Assembly (NCBI GenBank): GCA_038496675.1
Contig: CM076656.1
Coordinates: forward strand, 3,672,068 to 3,736,067
DNA from: Rachycentron canadum
Lineage: Eukaryota; Chordata; Actinopteri; Carangiformes; Rachycentridae
Reading direction: 5' to 3'
DNA: 64,000 nucleotides
Below the pieces are notes generated by a model. It saw only the letters and a program-made list of their open reading frames with translations. It searched no databases and was not told the origin of the DNA. How positions within the stretch are numbered: the first letter of the stretch is position 1; each line of letters starts with the position of its first letter. Of this stretch, positions 1 through 12,762 are shown in pieces. The translations under genes were made by a program, and so were the position numbers.

Positions 1-1629
1 CCCCCCCCCCCCCTCCTTTCCCCACCACGTCACCAGCAGCTTGGGCTCCGTTTATCATCTCTGCTCATTGATGCTGACAGCTTTATAGAGCACCATCATT
101 ATAGGAATGCAGCAGATCACAACTCTAGACAAACCAAAACCAACCAACAGTTATTTTGTTACTCTTTGGGGTATGACAAAGTACATGCAGCCCACTCACA
201 TACTTTGGCTATAAAGTTTTGTTAACCTACTTCACATCAGAGCATTTGGTGCTCTGAGTTACCAGGATATACAAATGCTTGATGGTTGGGCCTATAGGCT
301 CGAAACTATGAGCAGACTCATCACCACCTGTATTGGCTACAACATTGAAATGTAGTCTTCACTTTTTAGCCTCTATTTAGCTACTTCCAAGCTTTTGTTG
401 AACTTCATTGTGGATTTTGTTTGACAACTTCTGATTAAAGTAAAAAGACAAATATTGGAAAAGTGCAGTCACACAACACTGTAGTTTCATAAAGTCAAAG
501 TAGGGCTACAAGATGTGATGATTCTTAAGCTTCCTGAGATAAAGTGAAGGATGACTTGTCTTGGTCTGATAGAGTTCTGATAGAGATTATTGATGAAGGT
601 TGAGCTTTCCCTGCTCTAATAACATATGTCTCTCCTGCTTCCAGTGGAGATTAGCACAGGCCAGGAGAAAGTGCAAGGCAGGGGAGCAGGAGGAGAGACA
701 GAGGGATGGTGGTGGGGGGGAGAAGAGGGGGATTTTGTTCTGAGATGAGCCGACAAACAACAATATAAGGCCTTTTGTAGCCTGCCAGGGAAATCCTTCT
801 GCTGTGCGCTTAAACTGATCTGAGCCTTTACTCAAAAGCTACTAGTTTTTAAGTAATATTAATTCTAATTTTGACCTCTTAGTTTGTTTTTCACTGAATT
901 ATAAACCCCACAACCTAAATGGTGTTTTGTCATTTTGGATAACAAATTTCAATCTGATATTCAAATAAAGTGATAAACCAAGAGACAGTTATAAAATATC
1001 TAATTTTAGACTGTTTCACTTGTTGCTGTTTTCATTTCTTACGCGTGGTATCTGAGTGTTTGTGCTAAATATTGAGATTGAAAGCCATTACATTTATTAG
1101 GGCTATTACAGTCTCTGTTATTTTTTCAACGTACAGACTACTTTTCCCTATAGTAAAAAAAAAAAAAATGGAAAATGCAAGTGTCAATGTGCACATTGTC
1201 TTATAACTAATTCGAGTTAATACAGCCATAATGACAGTATAACGACACGCTAATTGGCCTTTTTTCCTTCGCAACAATGCGACCAGATCAGCATCTCTTT
1301 ATTATTTAATAACGTCAAACGCTTGGCTGGCTGCGCTGGCTGCTGAGCCTGCTGGCTGCTGTTGGGCAGAGGACAATGCAGCTCCAATTCAGGAGATTCA
1401 CTCATGAGCTATATGGTCAGAGGGAGAGCAGAGGGACACGGGCTTGTGTGGAGAGGCCAGAAATTTGAACAGACTGAGTGTAAAGAGGCAACCGAGGGGC
1501 TCTTCTAAGGTTGAAATAAACCGCCCGATGTAAAAAATAAAATAAAATAAAAAAAAAGAAATCAAATCAAAATAAAGGAACATGTCAATAACCCCTGCAT
1601 TTTTATTGTTTATTTCATTTTCTTTTTTC
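1..1629. other. Intergenic sequence, no gene seen
   Basis: Begins with a poly-C run (1-13). It is AT-rich, with a purine-rich patch at about 655-735. Positions 1190-1345 hold TAATTGG, TAATTC, AACAATG and TTATTATTTAATAA motifs that could be homeodomain or SOX sites; no exon can be supported. Confidence 0.5.
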
Positions 1630-2288
1630 TTTTCGGATGTTGAGCTCATCCGGGCAGCTTGAAGCAACAGGTGACTGTATGGGACCGGCCCATCACGCAG
1701 CCACAGGGGAAAGTGCTGCTGCACGGTCTGCTGGCCCTTTGTTGTCCGGAAATTTGGAGACTGTGTTTACTGATGCCCCTCCTCGGGCCTGGGGAGGAGA
1801 GGGGGGAGAGGGCAAAGGCGGGAGGGGGGTAGCTGTGATCTGCAGATCCAGTGCAAGCAAAAAGAACCTGATCAAATCCAGCACCCTCAGTTTTTTCGGA
1901 AAAATCGTTGCACATGTCCGATGAAAATAAAGCCAAATAAACCAAAGCCAATTGAACAGCATAATGACAGAAAAGAAATGCGGCTCGTCTGTAAGGTTTT
2001 TTGTCGTAAAGCCCAGGCCATAGACACAATGTGGAGTTTTGTTTTTTTTTTTTTCTTTGCTCTCCGAAGCAACAGTTCCCCTGCCTCCATGCAGCACGCC
2101 GCTGGTCTGGAACAACATCAGCGGGCTCTCCGGCTGACTGCCACCCATGGCCGGATCAAGGAGCCTGGCAGACCCGGGGGAGGGAGGGGCACGGGTGGGA
2201 CGCCCGGTAGAGATACAGAAAGAGGCGATCATTGCTCCGCTGTCTAAAACGATGCAGTGACTGGGTTTCCCCCATTGAAACGCGCACA

Positions 2289-2323
<35 letters not shown>

Positions 2324-2560
2324 TGCAGATTTGGATCCGGCTGGCCGAGGTTTGGCTGCTGTCAGGCCCACAGCTTTGATTTCCGGCACTTGTTGAATCA
2401 GGGCGATTTGAAAACGGACGATCCCCGTTTCTTTCTGGGATCAGTCTTTTTCGTTGCCAACGAAAATTTGCGAACTGAAAGACACTCAAAAGCCACGAGC
2501 TTTTATCATTGTGCGACATTGTCCGGAGAGAAGTGGAGAAAACCTCCATTTGACAGGCCC
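1630..2560. promoter_or_regulatory. CpG-dense block, possible promoter/first exon of an unseen gene
   Basis: CpG dinucleotides are frequent throughout (for example TCCGGGC, GACCGG, CCCGGG, ATCCGGC, AACGGACG, CAACG), unlike nearly all of the rest of the window where CpG is scarce. A CCAAT-like AGCCAATTG is near 1947 and a G-rich tract near 2174-2200. Open frames exist on both strands but none has a recognisable domain. A CpG-island promoter of a gene whose other exons lie outside the window fits, but direction cannot be decided. Confidence 0.45.
2284..2320. repeat. (CA)n microsatellite
   Basis: CA dinucleotide run with one AA interruption, inside the CpG-dense block. Confidence 0.95.
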
Positions 2561-2855
2561 ATTGAAGGAGGAGTGACTTTTATTTGTATTAACTGTTGAA
2601 AAACGTAAAAACTGAATGATTTCACAGTATAATATATATAAATTCAATTTCATTTTTTTTATCCAGTGATTTTAATTTCTGCAGCTGCTCTTAGTGCGTT
2701 TGACAATAATGATTTTAGTGTGGAGTTGAATGTATGTATCTGTGATGGCAGCGCTGAACTGGAGGCAGTTTGTAGGCATTCAAAGATTCCTTGATAGAGA
2801 AGGCTGTTGAGCTGATGGGACTGAATCATCATTAACAAGCCAACAGACACAGGAA

Positions 2856-2871
2856 CCCCCCCCCCCCCCCC
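2856..2871. repeat. Poly-C run (C16)
   Basis: Sixteen consecutive C residues; a likely site of length error in the assembly. Confidence 0.9.
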
Positions 2872-2930
2872 TCCTCTGGTCTCATTTCCCAGCATAGACA
2901 CTAACCTCTTTCACTCTGTCATCAGCCTGA

Positions 2931-2979
2931 CTCTCTCTCTCTCTCTCTCTATCTCACTCTCTCTCTCTCTCTCTCTCTC
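2931..2979. repeat. (CT)n microsatellite
   Basis: CT run with an ATCTCA interruption in the middle. Confidence 0.95.
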
Positions 2980-3612
2980 CCTCCACCGACTCCAGCACAC
3001 AACAGCACAGTCCATTGTTCCCGGCCCTCCCTCCCTCTGCCTGGCCCCCCGACCCAACTGTTGACCAACAACTCCACTCGCACATTAAACGGGGAGAGGG
3101 ACAGCGGGGGTTGTCCTATTTTGGAATATGACACATTCAGAAATGCGTGCTGAGAAAAAAAAAAAAAAAAAAGTGGGTTTAAAGGTGTGGCTCATGTTGG
3201 AGGCTAAATAACTCGCATCATAGTTTTAAGATCTGAAATAAAGTAGTTAATTCGAACCAGCCGATAAATATTCTCTTTTAAAATAAAATCTAGATCAACA
3301 AATATCCTCAGGGAGTAAACCACTTCACTTTAAAAAAAAAAAAAAAAAAAAAGCTTATTATTTTAGTATTTCAACAGGCCTATTAATAACAGTAGCTATA
3401 AAAATGGGGTGTACATTCATGCAGGAGTCAGGGTTTGCGCCTGCTTGCGTTGCTTTTCAGAATAAAAGCTTTAGAAATGATGCGCAGCCGGGAAAAAAAT
3501 GGGGGTGGGAGGGTGTTTGTGCACAGCCCGCGTGCCTTTCTAGCCCTCAGGGATATGCGGGAGCTTTCTGAATGGATGATGGAGAAACTGAAAGTGTGTT
3601 TGCAAGAGTGTG

Positions 3613-3705
<93 letters not shown>
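3613..3705. repeat. (TATC)23 tetranucleotide microsatellite
   Basis: About 23 perfect TATC units without interruption; likely highly polymorphic. Confidence 0.97.
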
Positions 3706-3734
3706 GGTATAACCCATCTCAGCTGTATTTGTAA

Positions 3735-3758
3735 AATAATAATAATAATAATAATAAT
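3735..3758. repeat. (AAT)n microsatellite
   Basis: About eight AAT units, 30 bp after the TATC array. Confidence 0.9.
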
Positions 3759-6709
3759 TACCTTTTTTTCCTCAAATATTTTTTTTCTTTTCCTCTGACC
3801 TTATATAGCTAGAGAAGTGAAGGCCTATCCCCCTTTAACAAACTGAACATCTGAATTCTCTCTGAAGCCTACAAAATATGGAAGTTCACAAAGGGAACTA
3901 ATCAGTTCCAAATCATGTGTATGAGCAATTTTTACACCATTGGAGATTAAAATAATGACACTTCAAGTAGATAAAACATTGTTATTAGAACTATTAAGAA
4001 CTATTAAGAACTACTAAGAGGGCCAGGGGTCTCCAGGAGTCCAAACAGAGTGTTTACAAAGACTACACCTTAAAGAGTTAAATCTGGACTGAATCATGAT
4101 TTTATGCAACTCCACTGTTGTTGAAAATGTAGTCATCTTCATCTTCACTTAAGAATATACTGTACAAATTTATAAACTGATTTTAATCGTGTGCCTAAGC
4201 TTTGGGACAGTCATTATCAATGCTGTGTTTCTTTCTATACAGACTTTGAGGTCGGATAATGCTGCTAATATGTTAAATGGACAATTGTGGCCATTTTAAA
4301 TGGAAGCATCAATTTTTAGAGGAGATTACATTTTCACATGTCAACACAGAAAGTGTATGTTTGTGTTTGTTTCAAGCAGATCTCCAAGGCAAGGTGTTAA
4401 TGTGTTTCAACGATAGGCTTACATTACAACATGTCACAGAGATAGTGCAGTTGTTCATAGGATTTGTCACTGACATCAGCATGACTGCACTTCTGGCTTC
4501 ACACACACACAGACACACACATACAGACACACAGACTATACATATACACTATATAGGCTCATCTTTCAGACACCACTCCCCACTTGTGTTTTCTCCACTT
4601 ATTTCCTCCTCTCCTCAGGAATCAGCACATCAGATAAATGCCTCTGCGCTTACTGGATGAAAGCATCCTCTAAATGTCATTTGCCAAATGTTTTTGTGTC
4701 ACAGGCCTCAGCAACAGACACACACTGATGAATTTAGACCCTTCAGTACAGAGATACTGGGCTGTTATAACAAATCATGTTGACACACAGAACATCAGCC
4801 CAGATTACATTTCTCCAAGTGGAAATGCCATATCTATTTCAGTGGTGAATTATTCATCTTGCCTGTGAACCTTTGCTGGTTTACTTACATTGTACTCTTC
4901 TTGTTGCCTAAATGATTTGCCCTTTTTTTAACAAGCATTTAAAACATTTTTGATAGTATGGATCTTCCTCAGACACAATGTGCCTGATACGTCTTCTTCA
5001 CTTAAAGCAGTGCAGCCATAAAAGTGAATCATTTTTTTCCTCTCTAATTTACCTTTGTTCACAAAAGCAAAATAGATTTGTGTGTTGTACTTGAAACTGA
5101 TATCAGTAAAATCAGTTATCAAGAAGCAATTCCTGCCCTTGTTATTGCATGTTAAACATCTCAGATCATAAAGACTGTTTCATGATCAATTTACTGGCAC
5201 TGTTAATCTTTAAGATAATAATAAAGTCATAATAATTAACACTTTAATGTAATCAGTCATTTTACAGATTATACTGAATCTCTGGCACAGAGCTCATTTA
5301 GACACTAAATATCTATAGATCAGTTTGTTGCGGCTGGTTCAGAATGTGCTCTGGCTGATACAAGTCAAACACTTATGCTCAGTGATGTAATCGTGTGTTA
5401 ATATATAATTTGCTTCTCATCCAGCGCTGCGTTCCTGAGATGTGGTTGCAGGATGTTCATAGCTGAACTATGTTTGGTTTAAATATTATCTGCAAAAAAA
5501 AAAAAAAAAAAAAAAATGAAACGCTGTGTGGACCCTTCCATCTTAACGTTCCTGCATTTGTTCAGATCCTACTGTATGAAGAGCAATTTCCTTTTATCAT
5601 GCGTAAAAAAGAAAAAAAAAAAACCTTCTCAGTCGATCGGGTTGGACTGTAGTGTAGATTTCGATTGATTGCATCAGTCACTATCAGGCTATTCTGGAGC
5701 TGGTGACTCTGAGGTCTCCCTCTCCCTCTCCCTCTCTGGTCTCTCTGACAGAAGCTGTTGTTGAATGGAAGAGTGGCCTCTTTCAGTGTGGGTGTCCCCT
5801 CGGGGCCAACTGGGAGAGATAATCAGACAGGACAGTTACAGACAGACAGACAGACAGGCAGATGCAAGTTGTTTCTCCCTGACTCAGACCAAGACACATT
5901 TGGAATATTTTAAAATGGACATTTGTGATTTTCAGAAACACCCAGAAACATTTTCTTAAATAAGAACCTTTCATTTTTATTATTTGGAAAGTTTAAAATA
6001 ATTTTATCCACTTCTTTCTCCCTCTGAAGTTTAACGTTTTAAAGTCTTACTAACAGCTTAATCTCAGTATCACAGTGAGTTGGTCTCAGCAAAATCTTCA
6101 CTCTCATCTTTATAGTACACATAAAGCATTAAACACTTTTTTTTAAATTTAAAATCATCATTAAATGAACAATTAAACATGAAGTGAACTTTGTCTTTAG
6201 TTGCACCTAAATCACACAACGAATCAAGTCTTTCTCCCCTTCAGGGAAACCATCAGACCACTGGTGATTCACATTATGCTCATAAAGCTCTACGCAGTAG
6301 CTGTTCATGTAGTATCTCTCAGATCCTTTTTTGAAATATAGTTTAATTTATCTTGTTTTTATTTGAACTTGTGACTTTTCCCTCTCTTTAGTGCTGCTTT
6401 TGCTACTGCATGAGTCATAGAGCATCACTTCCCTTATAACAGATGATATTCCCCTGGTAGGTCCTTCCTGGGGAAGATCATCTCAACACAAAAGCGGCGT
6501 TAGAGTTGCTATAGACTGAATTATTTTCATATAATATCAAATGATGATAAATAATATTAAAGCAAGGATTTTTTATGTAAAAAAATCAACTTTATCACTG
6601 TTTCAGTCTTGTATTTCAAGAGATTGCATGATAAGCTTCATCTCTGGAAGTTTCCATCACAGCATTTCTGAGTAGACCTGTCCATGTGTGGGTGTGTGTG
6701 TGTGTGTGA

Positions 6710-6732
6710 GGGAGGGAAGAAGGGAGGGAGGG
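6710..6732 (+). other. Potential G-quadruplex motif
   Basis: Five GGG tracts with loops of 1, 5, 1 and 1 nt, directly after a TG repeat. Meets the usual G3-N1-7 pattern on the plus strand; formation in vivo is unknown. Confidence 0.5.
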
Positions 6733-7118
6733 AGAGAGAGGGACATGGCAATATAATATATAGGCCAGAGAGAGAGGGGGGAGAGGGAGAGAAGGAGACA
6801 GGTCTGGCCAGGGTTGGGTTGGGCAGGTCAGTGCAGCAGCATTTGATTGTAAATAAGAGAGGAGTCAGTTCACACGCCGATCAAGTGACTGCCGGGAACA
6901 AGCGAGCCATTTGAATCAGGTGGCTATCTCCCTATCTGAGAGATCAGAGCCCTGTCACCCTCCCTCCCCCCACCTGCCTCCTCCCCCTGCTCTTGTCATT
7001 GTGTATTGCACAGTAAGGGGGACACACACTCATGCACACAAGTCAAATGACATGTCCCTCCCTGCTGGCTATAAGGGCAGGCAGAGTGGCTGGATGAGAT
7101 TTCACTGTCTCACGTTAG

Positions 7119-7172
7119 GAGAGGAGAGGAAAGTAAGGAAAGGAGAGGAGGGGAGGAAAGAGGAGAGGAACA
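7119..7172. repeat. GGAGA-type purine tract
   Basis: Nearly uninterrupted purines with AGGAG/GGAAA repeats, ended by a C at 7171. Confidence 0.7.
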
Positions 7173-8828
7173 GCCTGTACAATGCTATAACGTTCTGAAA
7201 CCCATGTCTCTGTCAGTGGCTCTGTTATCTAGCGGAGTCAATGCAGGAAAACACAAAATAAACAGATATTTTCCATCATCTTTTCAAAAATCCAATGTTT
7301 TTATTCACTCTAAGAGAAAGATAAAGATGGTTCACTGCCATGTAATCTAATTTAATTCTATACTGTCTTCAAGGTTAAACAATTGTGCACAACTATATTT
7401 AAGTCAAGACTGTCAACTTTAAGTAATAATTGTAAAGATTCAAGCTCTGATTTATCCTAAGCTTTAGTCTTACCTTTACCAGCAGGAGAAATGGATCTTA
7501 TTGCTCTTATTTTCACTATCGATAAGTATAACAATTTGTTTAGGCTGAAAATGGCAGAAAACTGTAAATGAGCAAATTTCAAAGAGTAGAAGAAACCTCA
7601 GATATATTCAGTTTGCAGTGATTTAAAAGAACAAAAGTTTGGAGTTTCTTTTGCTTGAAAAGTGACTTAAATCATTAACGCTTCTTTTACCTCGACATGA
7701 ATACATTTTTATCACAACTAACAACCCCATTCACTTTGACCATAACACTATAAGAAAGCAGAGCATGCTCTTAAATAGCTTGCCTGTAATAATGAAGGCC
7801 TATTAAAAGTGGATAAAATAAAACACGAAAGGAGACACACACGCCCACGTTTTTTATGTTGCGTCTTGACAATGACCCCCAGGGGAGACAATGATGTGTG
7901 ACAGCTGTTGCCTGTTCATATTGATTAAATGACAGCCAGGATCACTTACCGATTTACCGACTGACGGAGCTCAAGCATGCGACGCAGCCCTGAGGGAGGG
8001 TTTAGGCCTGTTAGCCCAGACAGCCTGCAGTTTCTGCTCACAGCCGCCGCTTTAATGTGAACATCATCTCTCTCCCACTGTGACCCCGCAGGATGCACAT
8101 TAGATTACTCTGTTCATTTTTGATGTCAGGACAATCAATACAATAATTTGTATACAAAAGCCAACTACAAATTAAGTCATCAAAATACACAGTCGAGTAG
8201 GAATAGAAATTTGAAAAAATGGAAATGTGTCTCACGAAACATCAACATACAACAGTGGAGAACGTGAACAAAACAGCTAAAAAATACATCAGAATAGTTC
8301 AGAATAAAGCAAAAAAAAACACAGAAAAAATGGAATATTAAGAAAGTAGAGAGTAAAACAATTCAGGATGAAATGTGACAAAATGTGTCGAAATGTAACA
8401 GACAAAATATAAGGAAATGGACTGAATACAGCAGCAAAAATATGCAAGAACAAGAGCCAGAGGTCAATGATTCCCACTTACATAAAGGATTTCATTCAGC
8501 AAGTTCAACACAGAAAATTGTATTGAAAATGTCTTTTATGAGAAAATGCTGCTAAAGAATGTGGAGTCCCGCGTATTAAAAACTGCACACGCCAACTTTA
8601 GGAATTATTTGAATGAGGTGACAAGAAGGTACGCTTGGTGAAAGGACATTGAGCAATTTGATTTTGAGTTTTTTTTTAGCCCCCTTGAGCAGCCTGTTGG
8701 GTCTCTTATTAATGGATGTGAATATTTATAAAAGCACAATTTTTATTCTGTTGAAATTGAGTCGGTTTGCACATTGTCAGTTCAGAAATGCAGTACACTA
8801 ACACGATATAAATGCATCAACAGTTAGG

Positions 8829-9375
8829 TCAGGACATGAGAGGAGTGGACTGGACCTGATGTGAAAGGAACGTGCCACAAAGTGTAGAACCGGACAAGTC
8901 AGGATGTGACTTTACAGTATCGGACATGTAAGAACAAGTAATTACAGGACAGGGCAACACTGTATGGGACAGATGAAGACAGGGACATAAGAAAGACAGG
9001 ACAAGAAAAACATGACGGCCCGAAAAGAAGCAAGACAATGACAGGACATTACACCGATGGCCATTTTAGGGCATGAAAGGGCTGGTTCTTACAGGATAGA
9101 AGGACAGGACATGATGGGACTGGGCAGGACAGGAAAGGAACATGCAGAATGAGACGGGACATTTCAGAAAGTACAGGAGTTGAAAGAAACATAAAGGTCA
9201 GATGGACATACTTAAGACAGATAAGGACACTGAGAGACAGGACAAAATGGTGTTATAGGACAGGACCGGACATAGCAGGACATAAAAAAACCAGGACGTT
9301 ATTTGACAGGAGATAACTGATGAGAAGACAGGACAGTCCGGGCCTGTGTAAGTCAGCGCAGAAAAGGATGGGACT
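8829..9375. repeat. Degenerate GGACA-type array
   Basis: The words GGACA, AGGACA, GACAGGACA and GGGACA recur dozens of times at irregular spacing over about 550 bp, with few pyrimidine-rich stretches. It looks like a decayed pentamer/decamer satellite. No long protein frame is supported. Confidence 0.7.
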
Positions 9376-9379
9376 TGGT

Positions 9380-11630
9380 GCATTATATATGTATGTATGC
9401 GTGTGGTGAGTCAACAGCATTGGCATTGTTGGGACAGGCGGGACATTTGGCAACTTTAACTGCTGCCAACTGTCGCAGTACCGCCCGCTTTGGCTCCCTC
9501 TGTGTACGTAGGGGGCGTGGCCTTGGGAACGAGCCAGGTAACGCTGTTGAGCACAGATTGAAGTGGAGATTGATCAATCGCTTCAGTTTTAGGGGCTGGT
9601 GAGTGACAGCTTGCCCGGGGACACAAACATGGAGACTATTGATTCAGAGTCGCCTTCTATCTCTTAATTGCTCTTCTAAAGTCAGTGCTGTCAAACATTC
9701 ACAATTGCATATACGCACACAATGATGATAGACCTTGTTTTTTTTTAACTCTGTCTGCTTGTCTTTCCGTCTCTCTGTCCATGTCTAACACATACCCACT
9801 CAGTCTTGGAGACAGGACTCTTGCTGTGTGTGAATCTCTGTTAGCAGGAATGAGCCTCAGGATACATTTTCTAACAGGCCCACAGGATATTTAGCAGCAA
9901 GGAGGGAAGTTTCTATGGCACTTGAAGGAAGCTGTTAACCATAAAATGTCATGTACTAAGTGGTTTACAGCGTGTGAAGAGGTGCAGCCTGAAAAGGATC
10001 ATGCAAACACAAGAAATCATGACGCGCTGTCGCTGTAAATTATCTAGTAAACTAGTAATTTCTATAAATGACAAAATGTGCATTCGAGGAAAAAGACTAA
10101 GCTCAAACTTCTTGTTGAGTAAACCTTTTCTACAAGGTCCTCCAGATAACGACATTGCAACATGCTGTGAATGTCAACTGGAAATATTTCAACTTTTTTT
10201 CTGAGAAATTCTTTGTCTGTCACTTCTTTATCGTGGATAACAGTACCCATTAGACTGGGATGTGGTGTCGATCATAGCTGTGGCAAATAATAATAATAAT
10301 CCATACAATGATAAACAAAAGCCGTGGTATACAGTTCTCCATGTTCTTCCATAACAACACTGGTCTCTCAAGGAAAATGAGAGAATATGTCATTTCAGGA
10401 AAATAATGGCAGTTCAGAAATATGTTTGTGGTGAAATGACGAAGACCTTGAGCGGATGCAGCAACTGTGACTCTTTTCAAGCAGGAGACCTTGTCTGCTA
10501 GAAATTCAGTTTATATAGAGCAAATTCACAATAGCACATGTGTTTTACAGGAAACATAAGTGCAACTGTGTTATTTTGTAATGTCATGTTTGGTAAAAAT
10601 GAACCAGACATCATGTTTTCTGCCATAAAATCCACTTCAAGTTTTTATTTTTAATAAAAAACTATATATTATATTTTTTAAGCACTTGGTTAAGGTCAGG
10701 GAAAGATTGTGATCGTATTTAGTACAGAAAAAAACACAACACGATTGAGATGTAACTGAACCACAGATGTGAATCCAGGTCTCTGGTGTGACAGACATGT
10801 GACTGGCCATTCACTCCAGAATCTGCTGCCATCAATAAATCTGGTGCTTCATTTACTCAAAACAACACTGTCTATGAACCAGAGCAACCTAACTGGGAAA
10901 ACAGTTTAGTAGTGTATGATAGAGTAGATACAGTAGTATATACTACTACCTCACCCCACTTGGTTAAAAAAAAAAGACCCGAACCACAGTGCTTCCAGTT
11001 TTTTTTTTTTTTTCACTAAAATCATGATTATCATTAAATCATTAAATATAGTGATATCAGACCAGAACATGCTTACACTGTATGTGTCGCTCTGGAGGGC
11101 AATTTCCAACGATGCTTATTGGGTAGTTGCAGTCATAGATGGCTTCTCTCCTTTTATTTTCTAACAAAGCTGATCATCTTTTCAAGTGATTATAGAAAAG
11201 TAAAGAAATAGTTTTATGTCCGTCCAAACTTTGGCTTTCCTCCAACTGCCTGCCATTTAACATTGTCCACGCAAAAAATGAACAAGGCTTTTACATTCAG
11301 ATCCCTGGATTCCCCAGAATAACTTCTCCTACTTTACCCCACTCTACTTCAAGCCAACAGCAGACAGGACGCTAAGTGCATTGAGTGAAAGTTTAATATG
11401 TAGTGTATGAACGTGAGGGAAAGTATAAAATATATCATCCACAAACAAACAAATAAGCACAAAAAGCCTCAGTGTGGATGTGCATGATGGGAGGGGAAGT
11501 CTGTATTGGGAGCAGAGGCCTAATAAGGCTAAATACCAGACTGTGAATAATCTCCCAGTAAACTGTCTACTCATGAAAAACACAGAGATGCAACAACAGC
11601 AATTCTCGCTTTCTGCCTGGCCGCCCCCCC
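9380..11630. other. Intergenic sequence, no gene seen
   Basis: Contains a small GC-richer patch at about 9420-9560 with GGGGGCGTGGCC (KLF/Sp-like), a perfect 16-bp palindrome AGTAGTATATACTACT at 10932-10947, and a dispersed repeat copy at 10683-10830. Otherwise AT-rich, with no supported exon. Confidence 0.5.
10683..10830 (+). repeat. SINE-like dispersed repeat, copy A
   Basis: Order of motifs: CACTTGGTTAAGGTCAGGGAAAG, then an AT-rich middle, then GTGAATCCAGGTCTCTGG. From memory this matches a common degenerate teleost repeat whose tail resembles a tRNA B box; no search was possible. Related pieces occur at 12763-12815, 32680-32760 and 46756-46832. Confidence 0.55.
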
Positions 11631-11631
11631 C

Positions 11632-11757
11632 GTCTCTCTCTCTCTCTCTCGAACAGGCTCTCTCTCTGTCCACACTGTTCTCTCTCCCTCTCTTCTTTAC
11701 TTTCTCGCTCCTGCTCTCCTCCTCCTCCTCCTCCTTCTCACTCCTCGTCTCGTCTCA
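11632..11757. repeat. Pyrimidine tract with (TC)n and (CTC)n
   Basis: A largely pyrimidine stretch with (TC)n and (CTC)n runs, about 95 bp before an assembly gap. Confidence 0.8.
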
Positions 11758-11851
11758 GTAAGTAGGATAAGGCTTGGAGAGCTCTGTCGTCGTGGTAACT
11801 GCCAGAAGTATTCAGTTTGAAGTTTGAGGAGGTCAGTTTGCGGGTCAGAAT

Positions 11852-12241
11852 NNNNNNNNNNNNNNNNNNNNNNNNNNNNNNNNNNNNNNNNNNNNNNNNN
11901 NNNNNNNNNNNNNNNNNNNNNNNNNNNNNNNNNNNNNNNNNNNNNNNNNNNNNNNNNNNNNNNNNNNNNNNNNNNNNNNNNNNNNNNNNNNNNNNNNNNN
12001 NNNNNNNNNNNNNNNNNNNNNNNNNNNNNNNNNNNNNNNNNNNNNNNNNNNNNNNNNNNNNNNNNNNNNNNNNNNNNNNNNNNNNNNNNNNNNNNNNNNN
12101 NNNNNNNNNNNNNNNNNNNNNNNNNNNNNNNNNNNNNNNNNNNNNNNNNNNNNNNNNNNNNNNNNNNNNNNNNNNNNNNNNNNNNNNNNNNNNNNNNNNN
12201 NNNNNNNNNNNNNNNNNNNNNNNNNNNNNNNNNNNNNNNNN
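11852..12241. other. Assembly gap (390 N)
   Basis: Run of N. It is preceded by pyrimidine repeats and followed by a C-rich/CA-rich edge, so unresolved simple sequence is the likely cause. Apparent open frames across it are artefacts. Confidence 0.99.
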
Positions 12242-12762
12242 CCCTCCGCCCCACCCCGCCCCTCCAAAAACACACAGACACACACACAAACTAAGAGAGA
12301 GTAGGGGTGTTGAGGGGACCCCCATATGGGCTTGGGCCCTTATACATGAGGGGATGAGGAGGGGGACTGGATATTTTTGAGGAGCAAGGGCCACAGCAAA
12401 GCCCTGCATCTAAAACAGTTGTGGTACCACAACTTTTTCAATTTCTGGGATTGAAATTAAGCTGATTATGAGCGATATCTGACTTGGATTTACTCTTTGT
12501 TATAATTGGATTTTTTTCAGCTCAGTTACTCTGGTGTTCATTTTCATCCTTTCAGTATGTTAATCAGCAAACTAAACCTCAGTGACTGCTGCGTTTATGC
12601 TCATATTCATACTGCTGCAAAGTATCCAGTCCATTGGGTAGTTTTATCATACAATCTGATGTTTTATATGTAAAGAGCATTTTATTTGCCTCTGAAGTGC
12701 AAAGTAGTGTACAAGAGCAACATTACATAAAATAAAAATATGTGAGTATAGTTTGACGCTTA

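Larger units (their letters stand above)
3760..8828. other. Intergenic sequence, no gene seen
   Basis: Mostly AT-rich with A-runs (for example 5493-5515), a short CAGA array (5838-5862), a G-run-rich purine tract (6710-6732) and a GGAGA-type tract (7119-7172). A more GC-rich patch at about 7840-8060 has several CpGs and ATTGATTAAATGACAG homeodomain/PBX-like motifs. From about 8250 on the plus strand becomes strongly purine-biased. No exon is supported. Confidence 0.5.

Noticed and set aside
1693..2319. Minus-strand open frame of 208 codons in the CpG-dense block
   Set aside because: It starts inside a TG repeat (Cys-Val repeats), has no recognisable domain and overlaps other open frames; open frames are expected in GC-rich DNA.
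3435..3798. Open frames reading the TATC repeat (YLSI repeats)
   Set aside because: Direct translation of a tetranucleotide microsatellite.
11697..12409. Open frames spanning the first run of N
   Set aside because: They are open only because N is not read as a stop; no coding evidence on either side.
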